A DNA stretch of 64,000 nucleotides from an uncultured Alteromonadaceae bacterium. Lineage in GTDB: Bacteria > Pseudomonadota > Gammaproteobacteria > Enterobacterales > Alteromonadaceae. The translations under genes were made by a program, and so were the position numbers. Location: the NCBI GenBank assembly GCA_947494925.1, contig CANLWS010000010.1:186001-250000 (forward strand). The letters are read 5' to 3'. Numbering within the stretch: position 1 is the first letter of the stretch; each line of letters opens with the position of its first letter. Positions 56,555 to 64,000 of the stretch are shown here, in pieces. The notes beneath the pieces are model-generated. The model was not told the DNA's origin. It did not search any database and saw only the letters and a list, made by a program, of their open reading frames with translations.

Positions 56555-57958
56555 TTAATAAGACATTTGCTCCAGCTCTTTGCCTTTTGTTTCGCGAACA
56601 AAGCGATAAACAAACAAAAGCGAAACTATAGCACCCAGGGTATAGAGGCCATAAGCACCTGCTAAACCTATGCTGGCCAGAAGCGTCAGGAAAGTCGATG
56701 TCACCAGAAAGTTAGCAGCCCATTGAGCAAATCCTGCAACCGCCAAGCCAGAGCCACGTATCTGGTTAGGAAACATCTCTCCCAACATAACCCACATCAC
56801 CGGTCCCCAGGACAGATTAAAAAAGAATACGTAAATGTTGGCTGCCAGCAACGCAACAATACCCATTTCGCCTAGGGTTAAATCCCCATTGGCATCAATG
56901 CCCGAATTGGCAAAAACAAAGACCATGATGGCTAAACTCATAGCCATGCCCAGGGAGCCAACTAACAAAAAGGGTTTGCGTCCGATTTTATCAATCAGAT
57001 ACATTGTGATAAACACAGCTCCTATGCTAACTGCGCCGCTGATGATGTTAATAAGCAAGGCATCCGCTTCTGAAAAGCCCGCTGCTTGCCACAATACGGC
57101 ACCGTAATAAAACACCACATTAATGCCTACCAACTGCTGGAAGATGGCCAGACCTATCCCTATCCAGACTATGGGTCGAACTCGTTTGCTTGCTGTATCC
57201 AGCAAATCCTTCAAGCCTGGCGTATGGTGATCCTCAGCCAACGAAGCGTCTATTTCCGAGAATTTCTGGTCAACGTTAGTGGCACCATACAATCGGCTCA
57301 GCACTGCTTTCGCCTTTTCCGATTTACCACTCATCACCAGGTAACGTGGACTTTCAGGTATAAAGGTCAAAGCTACAAGAAAAAGCGTCGCCGGGATCAA
57401 CTCTATCCAAAACATCCACCGCCAGGCCTGAAAACCAGACCATAATTGAGCTGTGGAGGAACCGGCAATATCTGCCAAAAGATAATTACTCACAAAAGCT
57501 GAAAACAAACCAAATATAATCGCAAACTGCTGAATAGACGATAATGTCCCTCTATATCGGGCGGGTGCAATTTCACTGATGTAAGCTGGGGCCATCACCG
57601 ATGCAGCTCCCACGGCTAAACCACCTAATATCCGAAATACAACAAATTCTGCAGATGTGGAGGCAATACCTGAGCCCCATGCGCTCACAATAAAGCATAT
57701 GGCAGCAACCATCAGAATCGGTTTACGTCCAAACTTATCCGCTAACCACCCGGCCGAAAATGCGCCTATCGCGCAACCTATCAGCATACTGGAAACGTTC
57801 AAACCTGTGCCGGCAGTATCGGATTTAAAGGCAGCCTGCAGACCATCCACGGTGCCATTAATGACGCCACTATCAAAACCAAATAAAAATCCGCCGATAG
57901 TCGCAACACAGCTCACTAAGACAATGAGTAGAATATTTTCGTTGTTTTTATCAGGCAA
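56555..57958 (-). CDS. Sugar-porter MFS transporter (XylE/GalP/AraE-like)
   Basis: Twelve-helix proton:sugar symporter of 467 residues. Sugar-porter marks: GFLFGFDSGVINGTVDGLQ in helix 1, DKFGRKP after helix 2, PESPRYLV before the central loop, and QQLVGINVVFYYGAVLW in helix 7 for sugar contacts. The start is a TTG at 57958 with CGGAG before it. It lies downstream of the fecR-like gene in the same direction, 80 bp on, so it may be in the transporter regulon of this locus. The sugar is unknown. Confidence 0.9.
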   Translation of the reverse strand: MPDKNNENILLIVLVSCVATIGGFLFGFDSGVINGTVDGLQAAFKSDTAGTGLNVSSMLIGCAIGAFSAGWLADKFGRKPILMVAAICFIVSAWGSGIASTSAEFVVFRILGGLAVGAASVMAPAYISEIAPARYRGTLSSIQQFAIIFGLFSAFVSNYLLADIAGSSTAQLWSGFQAWRWMFWIELIPATLFLVALTFIPESPRYLVMSGKSEKAKAVLSRLYGATNVDQKFSEIDASLAEDHHTPGLKDLLDTASKRVRPIVWIGIGLAIFQQLVGINVVFYYGAVLWQAAGFSEADALLINIISGAVSIGAVFITMYLIDKIGRKPFLLVGSLGMAMSLAIMVFVFANSGIDANGDLTLGEMGIVALLAANIYVFFFNLSWGPVMWVMLGEMFPNQIRGSGLAVAGFAQWAANFLVTSTFLTLLASIGLAGAYGLYTLGAIVSLLFVYRFVRETKGKELEQMSY

Positions 57959-58039
57959 AACTGACTCCGGAAATTAGCATTGAGCAAGGTTAAAATAGAG
58001 TAGGCTACCCGACATATTCGAAGGGCAGCGAAGAAAGAA

Positions 58040-59086
58040 TTAGATTGGAGAGCTGGCTAACCTCAACCGAATAGTATTACTACCTACCCGCTGATGGCGC
58101 ACATTAAAATTTTGTTCAAGCGCATCCAGAAGTCCATTAACGTCGCCAGTCTTAAAAAGTCCGGCAATTTGAATTTGCTTAAGTCCGGTATCAGCCAGTT
58201 CAAACTCATAATTAGTATACCGGCTGACTTCGCGCATAGCCGACTCTAAAGACTCGCCTCTGAAGACAAGATTACCTTGCTGCCAAGACAAATCTGCCCT
58301 GATTTCATCATTCTCCAGCTTAAGCACTTGTTGCTGTACGGACCCCAGAGCAACTTTTTCACCTTTTGAGACAGCTAGCGAAGAGATTGGCAAATGCACA
58401 TTAGTGACCTCTAAAGCGCCATGTACATCGCCTTTTTCAGCTACCAGTACTTTGCCATCTGTGACCAGTAACTCAACTTCCGAATTCTTTATTTCAACAT
58501 TAAAGGCTGTGCCAACTGCCTGAATCAACTTTCCAGCAGCGAAAACACTCAATGGTTGTGCTTTGTTGTGTGCAACAGTTACATGCAGCTCACCTTGTTG
58601 TAGTTCGAACAAGCGCTGTTTGTCCGTATAAATCACCTTAAGTTTGCTATCAGTGTTTAACACAACTTTGGTTTTATCCTGCAAATAAAATGTGGCACTC
58701 TCTCCCACAGCAGTACTGTAGGTGTTTTCAGAGATGACTCGTTGGGCCACCAGATCCGATTGAGATATAAATGGGGACTGCCACAATGCCACTCCCAAAG
58801 CCGATAGAAATAAAATACTTGCAGCGATAGCCCAAACAGGTGTTTTTGCTCTGCGGGTATCCTTAGGAGTATGAGGAAAAGTGTCTGCCAATTGTTGTAA
58901 TGCATCCATTTTGTCCCATAAGCCCGCCATTCTGGTAAGTGTTTCTGCATTACGTTGGTCTCGGCCCATCCAACGCTTTATTTCTGCTTGTTCTGTTTGA
59001 TCAAGACCACGGTCCATTTTGGCGATCCATTCGCTTACCTCTTCCAGACGCTTGTCTTCAGAGTTAAGTTGCACAACATTACTCAT
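58040..59086 (-). CDS. FecR-like transmembrane anti-sigma regulator
   Basis: Inner-membrane protein that carries a signal from the TonB transducer to the ECF sigma factor. The ATG at 59086, after GGGGCAGGG, gives 348 residues. Order: N-terminal sigma-binding DUF4880-like region (SEWIAKMDRGLDQTEQAEIK), one membrane helix (about 83-105; PVWAIAASILFLSALGVALW), a FecR domain (VGESATFYLQDKTKVVLNTD, then FNVEIKNSEVELLVTDGKVL), and a C-terminal secretin/TonB-like domain (ESAMREVSRYTNYEFELAD). It overlaps the sigma gene by eight bases. Confidence 0.9.
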   Translation of the reverse strand: MSNVVQLNSEDKRLEEVSEWIAKMDRGLDQTEQAEIKRWMGRDQRNAETLTRMAGLWDKMDALQQLADTFPHTPKDTRRAKTPVWAIAASILFLSALGVALWQSPFISQSDLVAQRVISENTYSTAVGESATFYLQDKTKVVLNTDSKLKVIYTDKQRLFELQQGELHVTVAHNKAQPLSVFAAGKLIQAVGTAFNVEIKNSEVELLVTDGKVLVAEKGDVHGALEVTNVHLPISSLAVSKGEKVALGSVQQQVLKLENDEIRADLSWQQGNLVFRGESLESAMREVSRYTNYEFELADTGLKQIQIAGLFKTGDVNGLLDALEQNFNVRHQRVGSNTIRLRLASSPI

Positions 59087-59672
59087 AACCCTGCCCCCCT
59101 GATTTGGACTCTTGATTTGCACTAAACTCGCTTGGTACACAGCCCGTTTTCAGCATATAAGATGCGCAGCGTTTAAATCCGTTCGCCACATGTTTTTCAA
59201 CTGTGCTTTCACTTAAATTCATTTCTGTAGCAATTTCTTTCTGAGAATAACCGTACACTTTTTTCAGCACAAATACTCGCCTGCACTGCACAGGTAAATG
59301 ACGCACCGCCTCACAGAAATGCCCAAACTCTTCGCGACTTGAAGCGATATCAAATGTCGTATCGGCTTGGTCCAGGTCACCAAATTGTAGCTCATCCTCT
59401 ACCCCATCCGTTAATCTGGTTTCAGCTTTTTTCAAATGATCAAAAGCAAGATTTTTAGCCGTTTTCATTAAAAAAGAACGCGGTTGAGTAATAGCAGCCT
59501 GATGCTCAAGCTGGCAAATTTTGACATAGGTTTCCTGAACAATATCCTCTATTTCTTTCGGAGGAACAATTCTGGAGACCATCCGCACCAAGCTGTCTTT
59601 TGCTGTGACGAAAGCCTGATGCATTATCGAATGAGAAGAACCCTGTTTATTCATTGTTTTCCGTTCGTTCAT
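59079..59672 (-). CDS. ECF (FecI-type) RNA polymerase sigma factor
   Basis: Extracytoplasmic-function sigma factor of 197 residues from the ATG at 59672; in-frame GTG 59681 and ATG 59654 are alternatives. Region 2 contains EDIVQETYVKICQLE and LMKTAKNLAFDHLKK; region 4 contains YSQKEIATEMNLSESTVEKH, the -35 binding helix-turn-helix. It precedes and overlaps the fecR-like gene, and is divergent from the TonB transducer gene it probably activates. Confidence 0.92.
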   Translation of the reverse strand: MNERKTMNKQGSSHSIMHQAFVTAKDSLVRMVSRIVPPKEIEDIVQETYVKICQLEHQAAITQPRSFLMKTAKNLAFDHLKKAETRLTDGVEDELQFGDLDQADTTFDIASSREEFGHFCEAVRHLPVQCRRVFVLKKVYGYSQKEIATEMNLSESTVEKHVANGFKRCASYMLKTGCVPSEFSANQESKSGGQGYE

Positions 59673-60018
59673 CGTCTTCACATACTATGACGATTCGTAC
59701 GGAAAAATCCGCATATTTAATCGCAATTTATTTCATGTTTTTTAGTCAGTATTGTGCGCTAACATTTAACACGATATTTTTTCTTTTATTTTCATTAGCT
59801 TATATATTCTTAATCGAATTCTAATAAAATAATTATTGCACGGAAATTCGTAATTTTTGTAACATTATTGTTAACCTATGGTAATGTCAGTGGCCCCAAT
59901 TAAGGTGAACCTAAGACAGTAGTTGAACCAAATTTTTAAGAATATGACTATAAATTCACTCGATTGAGCGCATAAAACAAAAACAATAAATAGTAGCAAT
60001 TAAAACTGAGAGAAAAGC
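59673..60018. other. Divergent intergenic region sigma / TonB transducer
   Basis: About 345 bp, strongly AT-rich, between the leftward sigma-fecR-MFS genes and the rightward TonB receptor. The ECF-dependent promoter should lie here, but I could not recognise a specific -35/-10 for the cognate sigma. A weak repeat (TAACA TTAT TGTTA near 59860-59873) is the only symmetric element noted. No RNA gene is visible. Confidence 0.5.
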
Positions 60019-63000
60019 TTGATTCTGTTGCCGGGATTAAAACACAAGTTAGCTAAAGGAATTGAACAGGGTGTTAGGAATTCCGCAATTAAAGCGCCGG
60101 GAGCCCTGCTATTATGTTGTCTTTCCGTTCCGTTACAAGCAGCTTCCCCACCCCACAATAGAGCCTTGTTGTTCGATATTCCACTCCAAAGTGCAGACGA
60201 ATCCTTAATTGAATTTGCCAGGCAAGCTGACCTCACAATAGTCTTCCCTTTTGACAAAGTTAAAAACAGCAGAGCTAACCGCCTTACTGGCGAGCACAGC
60301 GTCCAGGAAGGCATCAATATCTTGTTGAGAAACACAGGATTAGTAGCCGAATTTAATGACAAAGGCGTCATCACCATTCGTACGGCTGAAGACATCAAGG
60401 CTGACAAAGATCGCAGTACGATTGCCAGGATTATTCAACTATTCACTGAAGATGACAGCAACCTGATCACCTACCCGAAACAACAGGAAGAGCAATATGA
60501 ACTGATCATGGTTAAGGGCATTCGTGGCAGCATGCACAGGGCACTGGACATCAGACAAAATGCAATGAATATCGTGGATGCGATCAGCGCTGAAGATATA
60601 GGCAAGTTTCCGGATCTGAACTTAGCAGAGTCTTTACAGCGGATCACCGGCGTATCGATTGATCGTTCTGAAGGGGAAGGGCAATTCGTTACTGTCAGAG
60701 GATTCGGACCTGAATTTAATACGGTACTGACCAATGGCAGAAGGCTGGCTACAGACAACAGAGGCAGAGAATTTAGTTTTGATACCCTGGCCTCTGAGCT
60801 GGTTAGTGGCGTGTCAGTGTATAAAACTTTTAGTGCTTCGCAACAAACGGGTGGCATTGGATCTGTTATTGATATTAAAACTGCCAGACCATTGCAGGCC
60901 CACGGTTTCAAAGTCGCAGGAAGCGTAAAAGCAATGTATGACACAAATAGTAAGGAAACAACACCGCAAGGAACTGTGCTACTTAGCAATAGTAATCGAA
61001 AGTTTGGCTGGCTGGTTTCTTTGTCACATCAAAAACGCAAAGCGCGAATAAATGAAGCACAAACTGATGGTTGGCTGCTGAATACCGACATTCCGGAAGC
61101 GGAGCTTAGCACTCAGTCTGATAACATTTTTGTACCCCGGAATTATGACCAGCGAGTGCGCTTTGACACCAGAGAGCGCACAGGCGGAACCATGGTTCTC
61201 CAATACCGACCGACTACAAATTTGGATTTAAGCCTGGATCTTCTTACGTCACAGTTCGATGTAAAAACAGATTCAACCTCAATGGGCCATTGGTTCACAT
61301 CAAGCAATCTTGAAGATGTGATTACCGATGAAAATGGTACCGTCATTAAGTTTCAGCAACAAGTAGGTCACGCTACTGATTTTCATGCCCGCACCTTTGA
61401 CCGCCCATCAAAGATTTCAGCAATTGGGTTCAATGCTAACTGGCAAAGCACAGATAGTTTATCGCTGGAATTTGATATGTCTTTGTCTGACGCAACCATT
61501 GACGATAAGAATGGGGCAGCTAATGCCTTGTCGCTAATCGGCTATTTAAACCGCTCGCAGTTCGACCATAGTTTTGGATACACGCTCCCGGGTATCAGTA
61601 ACTTTGCCACTGCTGCCCCTGGAATACTTGATGCAGCAGGGAACCCTGCAGGGGTTGAACACTATCTTTCACCTTCCAATGGCCGCTCTCATGTCATGCT
61701 CCGAAGAGGTTGGGATATCCGCGATGATTTAGACCAGCTGCGCTTCGATGGCAACTGGGATGTGGGCATTGAACACGTATCCGATTTTAATTTCGGTATG
61801 ATGTACACCCGTCAAGCAAAACAAAATGATCGATGGGACAACGAAGCCAATGCTGTACATTGCACTTTTTGTGGATACTTTGACAATCCCGATCTGCCTG
61901 ATAGTTTTCAAACCGAGTTTCGCGCCGGCAATAATTTTCTCGATGGGATTAGTGGCAACCAGAATATCCCCAAAATCTGGCTTAGGCATAGCGGTGAACA
62001 ACTCTTTGCGTTTCTGGAACAAAGTGGCGACCTGAGTTTTGATGCTGTAAAACGAGACAACTCTTTTTCTATCAAGGAGCATACATTTTCGATCTACGCC
62101 GAATTAGAAAGCTTTTATGCACAGCCTGATTGGGCACTAACCATGCAGGTAGGTTTGAGGTTTGAAAAAAGCAAAGTAAATGTGGATGGAATTGAGGCAG
62201 ACCTCCAGGCACTAACCATTTTGGATCAGACAGAGTTGGGACAAATCACCTCCGCTCCGAGCCCTTTATCCAAGGAAGCTGATTATACCAATTGGTTACC
62301 TGGGTTTAGCGCTAAACTTGAGCTTTATGATCAGTTTATCGGTCGTCTTGCAGTGTCAAAAAGCCTTACTCGCCCGACCATGAGTCAAATGTCCCCAAGC
62401 CTGGTTTTAAATACCACAAGGCAAGGTGGCGATTTAAGGGCCAGTTCTGGCAACCCGGCTTTAAAGCCCTTCGAATCAACCAATATCGACCTCTCGTTTG
62501 ATTGGTACTACGCGCCCAGCAATTATCTCTCAATAAGTTATTTCAGAAAGAAAGTGGATAATTTTATTGTAAGTACAGTAAGCAATCTTGTAATCCCTGG
62601 CGTTACCGATCCAAGTACAGGCACAGATCCCAGCGCGCCCGATAGCCAGGATTCAATAGCGAATTTTGATCTGACTCAACCCGTCAACGGAGAAACGGCC
62701 ACTGTGTTTGGCTGGGAAGTAGCGATTCAACATACTTTTGATAGCGGATTCGGAATTCTGGCCAACTTCACAAAAGTCGATAGTAATGCACAACTGGATA
62801 GACAAAATGTGTCACAAAAATTTGCTCTGACCGGACTAAGTGATTCACAGAACATCATCGGATTTTACGAGCAAGGCCCTGTGCAGCTGCGACTCGCGTG
62901 GAATAATAGAGATGAATTTTTACAATCATTGGTTCAAATTCAAGGTGGTGAACCTACTTTTGTTGATGAATACCACCAGTTGGACATGAGTGCCAATTAC

Positions 63001-63147
63001 CAGTTCAATGAACACCTATCTTTCTTCATCGAAGGCATTAATATAACTGAAGAACATATAGTGAAACATGGCAGGTACGATAATCAGTTACTTCTAGCGC
63101 AATCACCTGGTGCGCGTTATACCATGGGTATCCGAGGAAGCTACTGA
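60019..63147 (+). CDS. TonB-dependent transducer/receptor with STN domain
   Basis: Outer-membrane receptor of 1042 residues that imports a ligand and signals through the FecR-like protein. The TTG start at 60019 is followed by a signal peptide (GALLLCCLSVPLQAASP). The N-terminal STN signalling domain (about 50-115: LFDIPLQSADESLIEFARQA) precedes a TonB box region (ELIMVKG), the plug (about 160-290; NLAESLQRITGVSIDRSEG), and a large beta barrel ending in GARYTMGIRGSY with a terminal aromatic. The plug and barrel resemble the alteromonad/xanthomonad receptor class often used for carbohydrates. The ligand is unknown; the nearby sugar porter makes a glycan plausible. Confidence 0.93.
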   Translation: MILLPGLKHKLAKGIEQGVRNSAIKAPGALLLCCLSVPLQAASPPHNRALLFDIPLQSADESLIEFARQADLTIVFPFDKVKNSRANRLTGEHSVQEGINILLRNTGLVAEFNDKGVITIRTAEDIKADKDRSTIARIIQLFTEDDSNLITYPKQQEEQYELIMVKGIRGSMHRALDIRQNAMNIVDAISAEDIGKFPDLNLAESLQRITGVSIDRSEGEGQFVTVRGFGPEFNTVLTNGRRLATDNRGREFSFDTLASELVSGVSVYKTFSASQQTGGIGSVIDIKTARPLQAHGFKVAGSVKAMYDTNSKETTPQGTVLLSNSNRKFGWLVSLSHQKRKARINEAQTDGWLLNTDIPEAELSTQSDNIFVPRNYDQRVRFDTRERTGGTMVLQYRPTTNLDLSLDLLTSQFDVKTDSTSMGHWFTSSNLEDVITDENGTVIKFQQQVGHATDFHARTFDRPSKISAIGFNANWQSTDSLSLEFDMSLSDATIDDKNGAANALSLIGYLNRSQFDHSFGYTLPGISNFATAAPGILDAAGNPAGVEHYLSPSNGRSHVMLRRGWDIRDDLDQLRFDGNWDVGIEHVSDFNFGMMYTRQAKQNDRWDNEANAVHCTFCGYFDNPDLPDSFQTEFRAGNNFLDGISGNQNIPKIWLRHSGEQLFAFLEQSGDLSFDAVKRDNSFSIKEHTFSIYAELESFYAQPDWALTMQVGLRFEKSKVNVDGIEADLQALTILDQTELGQITSAPSPLSKEADYTNWLPGFSAKLELYDQFIGRLAVSKSLTRPTMSQMSPSLVLNTTRQGGDLRASSGNPALKPFESTNIDLSFDWYYAPSNYLSISYFRKKVDNFIVSTVSNLVIPGVTDPSTGTDPSAPDSQDSIANFDLTQPVNGETATVFGWEVAIQHTFDSGFGILANFTKVDSNAQLDRQNVSQKFALTGLSDSQNIIGFYEQGPVQLRLAWNNRDEFLQSLVQIQGGEPTFVDEYHQLDMSANYQFNEHLSFFIEGINITEEHIVKHGRYDNQLLLAQSPGARYTMGIRGSY

Positions 63148-63193
63148 ACTAAAATCAAAGAAGTTGCATATTAAGTGTAGATACGGAGACAGT

Positions 63194-64000
63194 ATGCACA
63201 AAAATACCTTCACTTTACTTATTTTAATATTCTGCCTTGTGTCTGGTTTCGGTGCCAGGGCAGTGGCTAAGGAAGTATTAAGTGCTACTGGGCCACATAT
63301 TTATGTTGAACTGCTGACAGAAAAAAGCCATTTTGTACCAGGTGAAAACTTAGTAGGGATTTATTTACAGCCCGATAAAGAGTGGCACACTTACTGGCGA
63401 AATCCCGGGGATTCAGGCGAGGCCCCGAGTTTAACCTGGTCAGTACCTGACGACATTCAAGTTGGCGAAATTAATTGGCCCACACCTCAGCAGATCCCTG
63501 TTGCTCATCTGGTTAATTATGGATATGAAGGTGCAGTTTTATTGACTGTTCCAATTTCAATTCCTGCTCACTACGTCAATCAGTCCTCTCCACTGCAACT
63601 GAGTGTTGATTTGTCGTGGTTGGTCTGCAAAGAAGATTGCATTCCTGGCTGGGCGACCCTGAGTGTTTCGCGTCAGGTCCAACAAAATGCTGAGTTATCG
63701 CCTCAGGCGTCTTTGTTTGCACAAACAAAAAAACGCCATCCTGATGCGAAAACTATTGCGGCCAAACATGAGATCACTGAAGCGCATATAGTGGTGTCGA
63801 CTGATCATCCGGCAGACGAAGAATGGACGTTACTCCCGTTCGAAAATGGCGTCGTAGCGCACAACGAGAAGCAATCTTTGGTAGAAACCGACGGGCGATT
63901 CACATTTTTACTACCAAAATCAGAATATTTGACCTCAACACCCCAGAGTTTGACGTTTTTGTTAACTAATGGCATCACCAGCTATCAGTTGGATAGTCGA
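63194..64000 (+). CDS. DsbD-family thiol:disulfide interchange protein, N-terminal part (partial)
   Basis: The first 269 codons of a gene running off the right edge. A signal peptide (MHKNTFTLLILIFCLVSGFG) is followed by a DsbD alpha/ScsB-like domain: HTYWRNPGDSGEAPSLTW near residue 73 and DLSWLVCKEDCIPGWATL near residue 137, with the cysteine pair C-x4-C expected to accept electrons. Membrane and thioredoxin domains should follow outside the window. A GGAG ribosome site lies 9 bp before the ATG. It may export reductant to periplasmic thiols. Confidence 0.85.
   Translation, partial: MHKNTFTLLILIFCLVSGFGARAVAKEVLSATGPHIYVELLTEKSHFVPGENLVGIYLQPDKEWHTYWRNPGDSGEAPSLTWSVPDDIQVGEINWPTPQQIPVAHLVNYGYEGAVLLTVPISIPAHYVNQSSPLQLSVDLSWLVCKEDCIPGWATLSVSRQVQQNAELSPQASLFAQTKKRHPDAKTIAAKHEITEAHIVVSTDHPADEEWTLLPFENGVVAHNEKQSLVETDGRFTFLLPKSEYLTSTPQSLTFLLTNGITSYQLDSR

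Overview
The window looks like a chromosomal segment of a marine gammaproteobacterium of the Alteromonadales (Alteromonadaceae-like). The grounds are the gene order mlaFE / yrbG-kdsD-kdsC-lptC-lptA-lptB-rpoN-hpf-ptsN-rapZ-npr, arcB next to gltBD, and tyrS-M23 peptidase-anmK, together with a xanthomonad/alteromonad-type TonB receptor and moderate GC. This is inference from gene content; no rRNA or marker phylogeny could be run. I see no tRNA, rRNA, insertion sequence, prophage or CRISPR array.

Layout. 1-9.7 kb is an envelope and nitrogen-regulation core: the Mla lipid transporter (leftward, cut by the window edge), a CaCA antiporter, Kdo synthesis (KdsD, KdsC), the LPS export proteins LptC/A/B, sigma-54, HPF and the nitrogen PTS (PtsN, RapZ, NPr). 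A zinc metalloprotease sits between npr and mgtE. 11-18 kb carries MgtE, an EamA exporter and two c-di-GMP-type membrane sensors, one with a periplasmic starch-binding-like domain. 18.2-20.5 kb is a leftward galTK unit. 20.8-31.5 kb has a redoxin, the ArcB hybrid kinase, an unknown anchored protein and gltBD. 31.6-39.4 kb is mixed: a LacI-type regulator, two small membrane proteins, a GNAT, an HDOD-GAF protein, a FrnE-like oxidoreductase, an esterase, an ABM protein and a DUF2726 protein.

39.6-43.6 kb groups S-adenosylhomocysteine and cobalamin functions (mtnN, a CbiB-like protein, btuF, ahcY). 43.7-46.8 kb is a tightly overlapped five-gene unit: periplasmic rhodanese, unknown, DUF2721, a GNAT with a cysteine-rich tail, and an FAD oxidoreductase. 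47-51 kb is tyrS, a murein endopeptidase and anmK, followed by an Lrp regulator and small genes. 52.5-56.5 kb has a 597-residue PLP enzyme divergent from a 2-hydroxyacid dehydrogenase, then an active-looking diguanylate cyclase. 56.5-63.1 kb is a cell-surface signalling locus: sugar-porter MFS, FecR-like anti-sigma, ECF sigma and a divergent TonB transducer with an STN domain. A DsbD-like protein runs off the right edge.

Most unusual: (i) a hidden leftward unit at 46.8-47.0 kb with a 12-bp-arm palindrome, a ribosome site, a Cys-rich 38-codon frame whose start is one base out of frame, and a terminator; (ii) the 3' end of the EAL gene repeated after the next gene; (iii) an ArcB lacking the second PAS cysteine of the E. 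coli redox switch; (iv) a 23-bp palindrome before mtnN; (v) a 22-codon ORF overlapping the yrbG GTG start.
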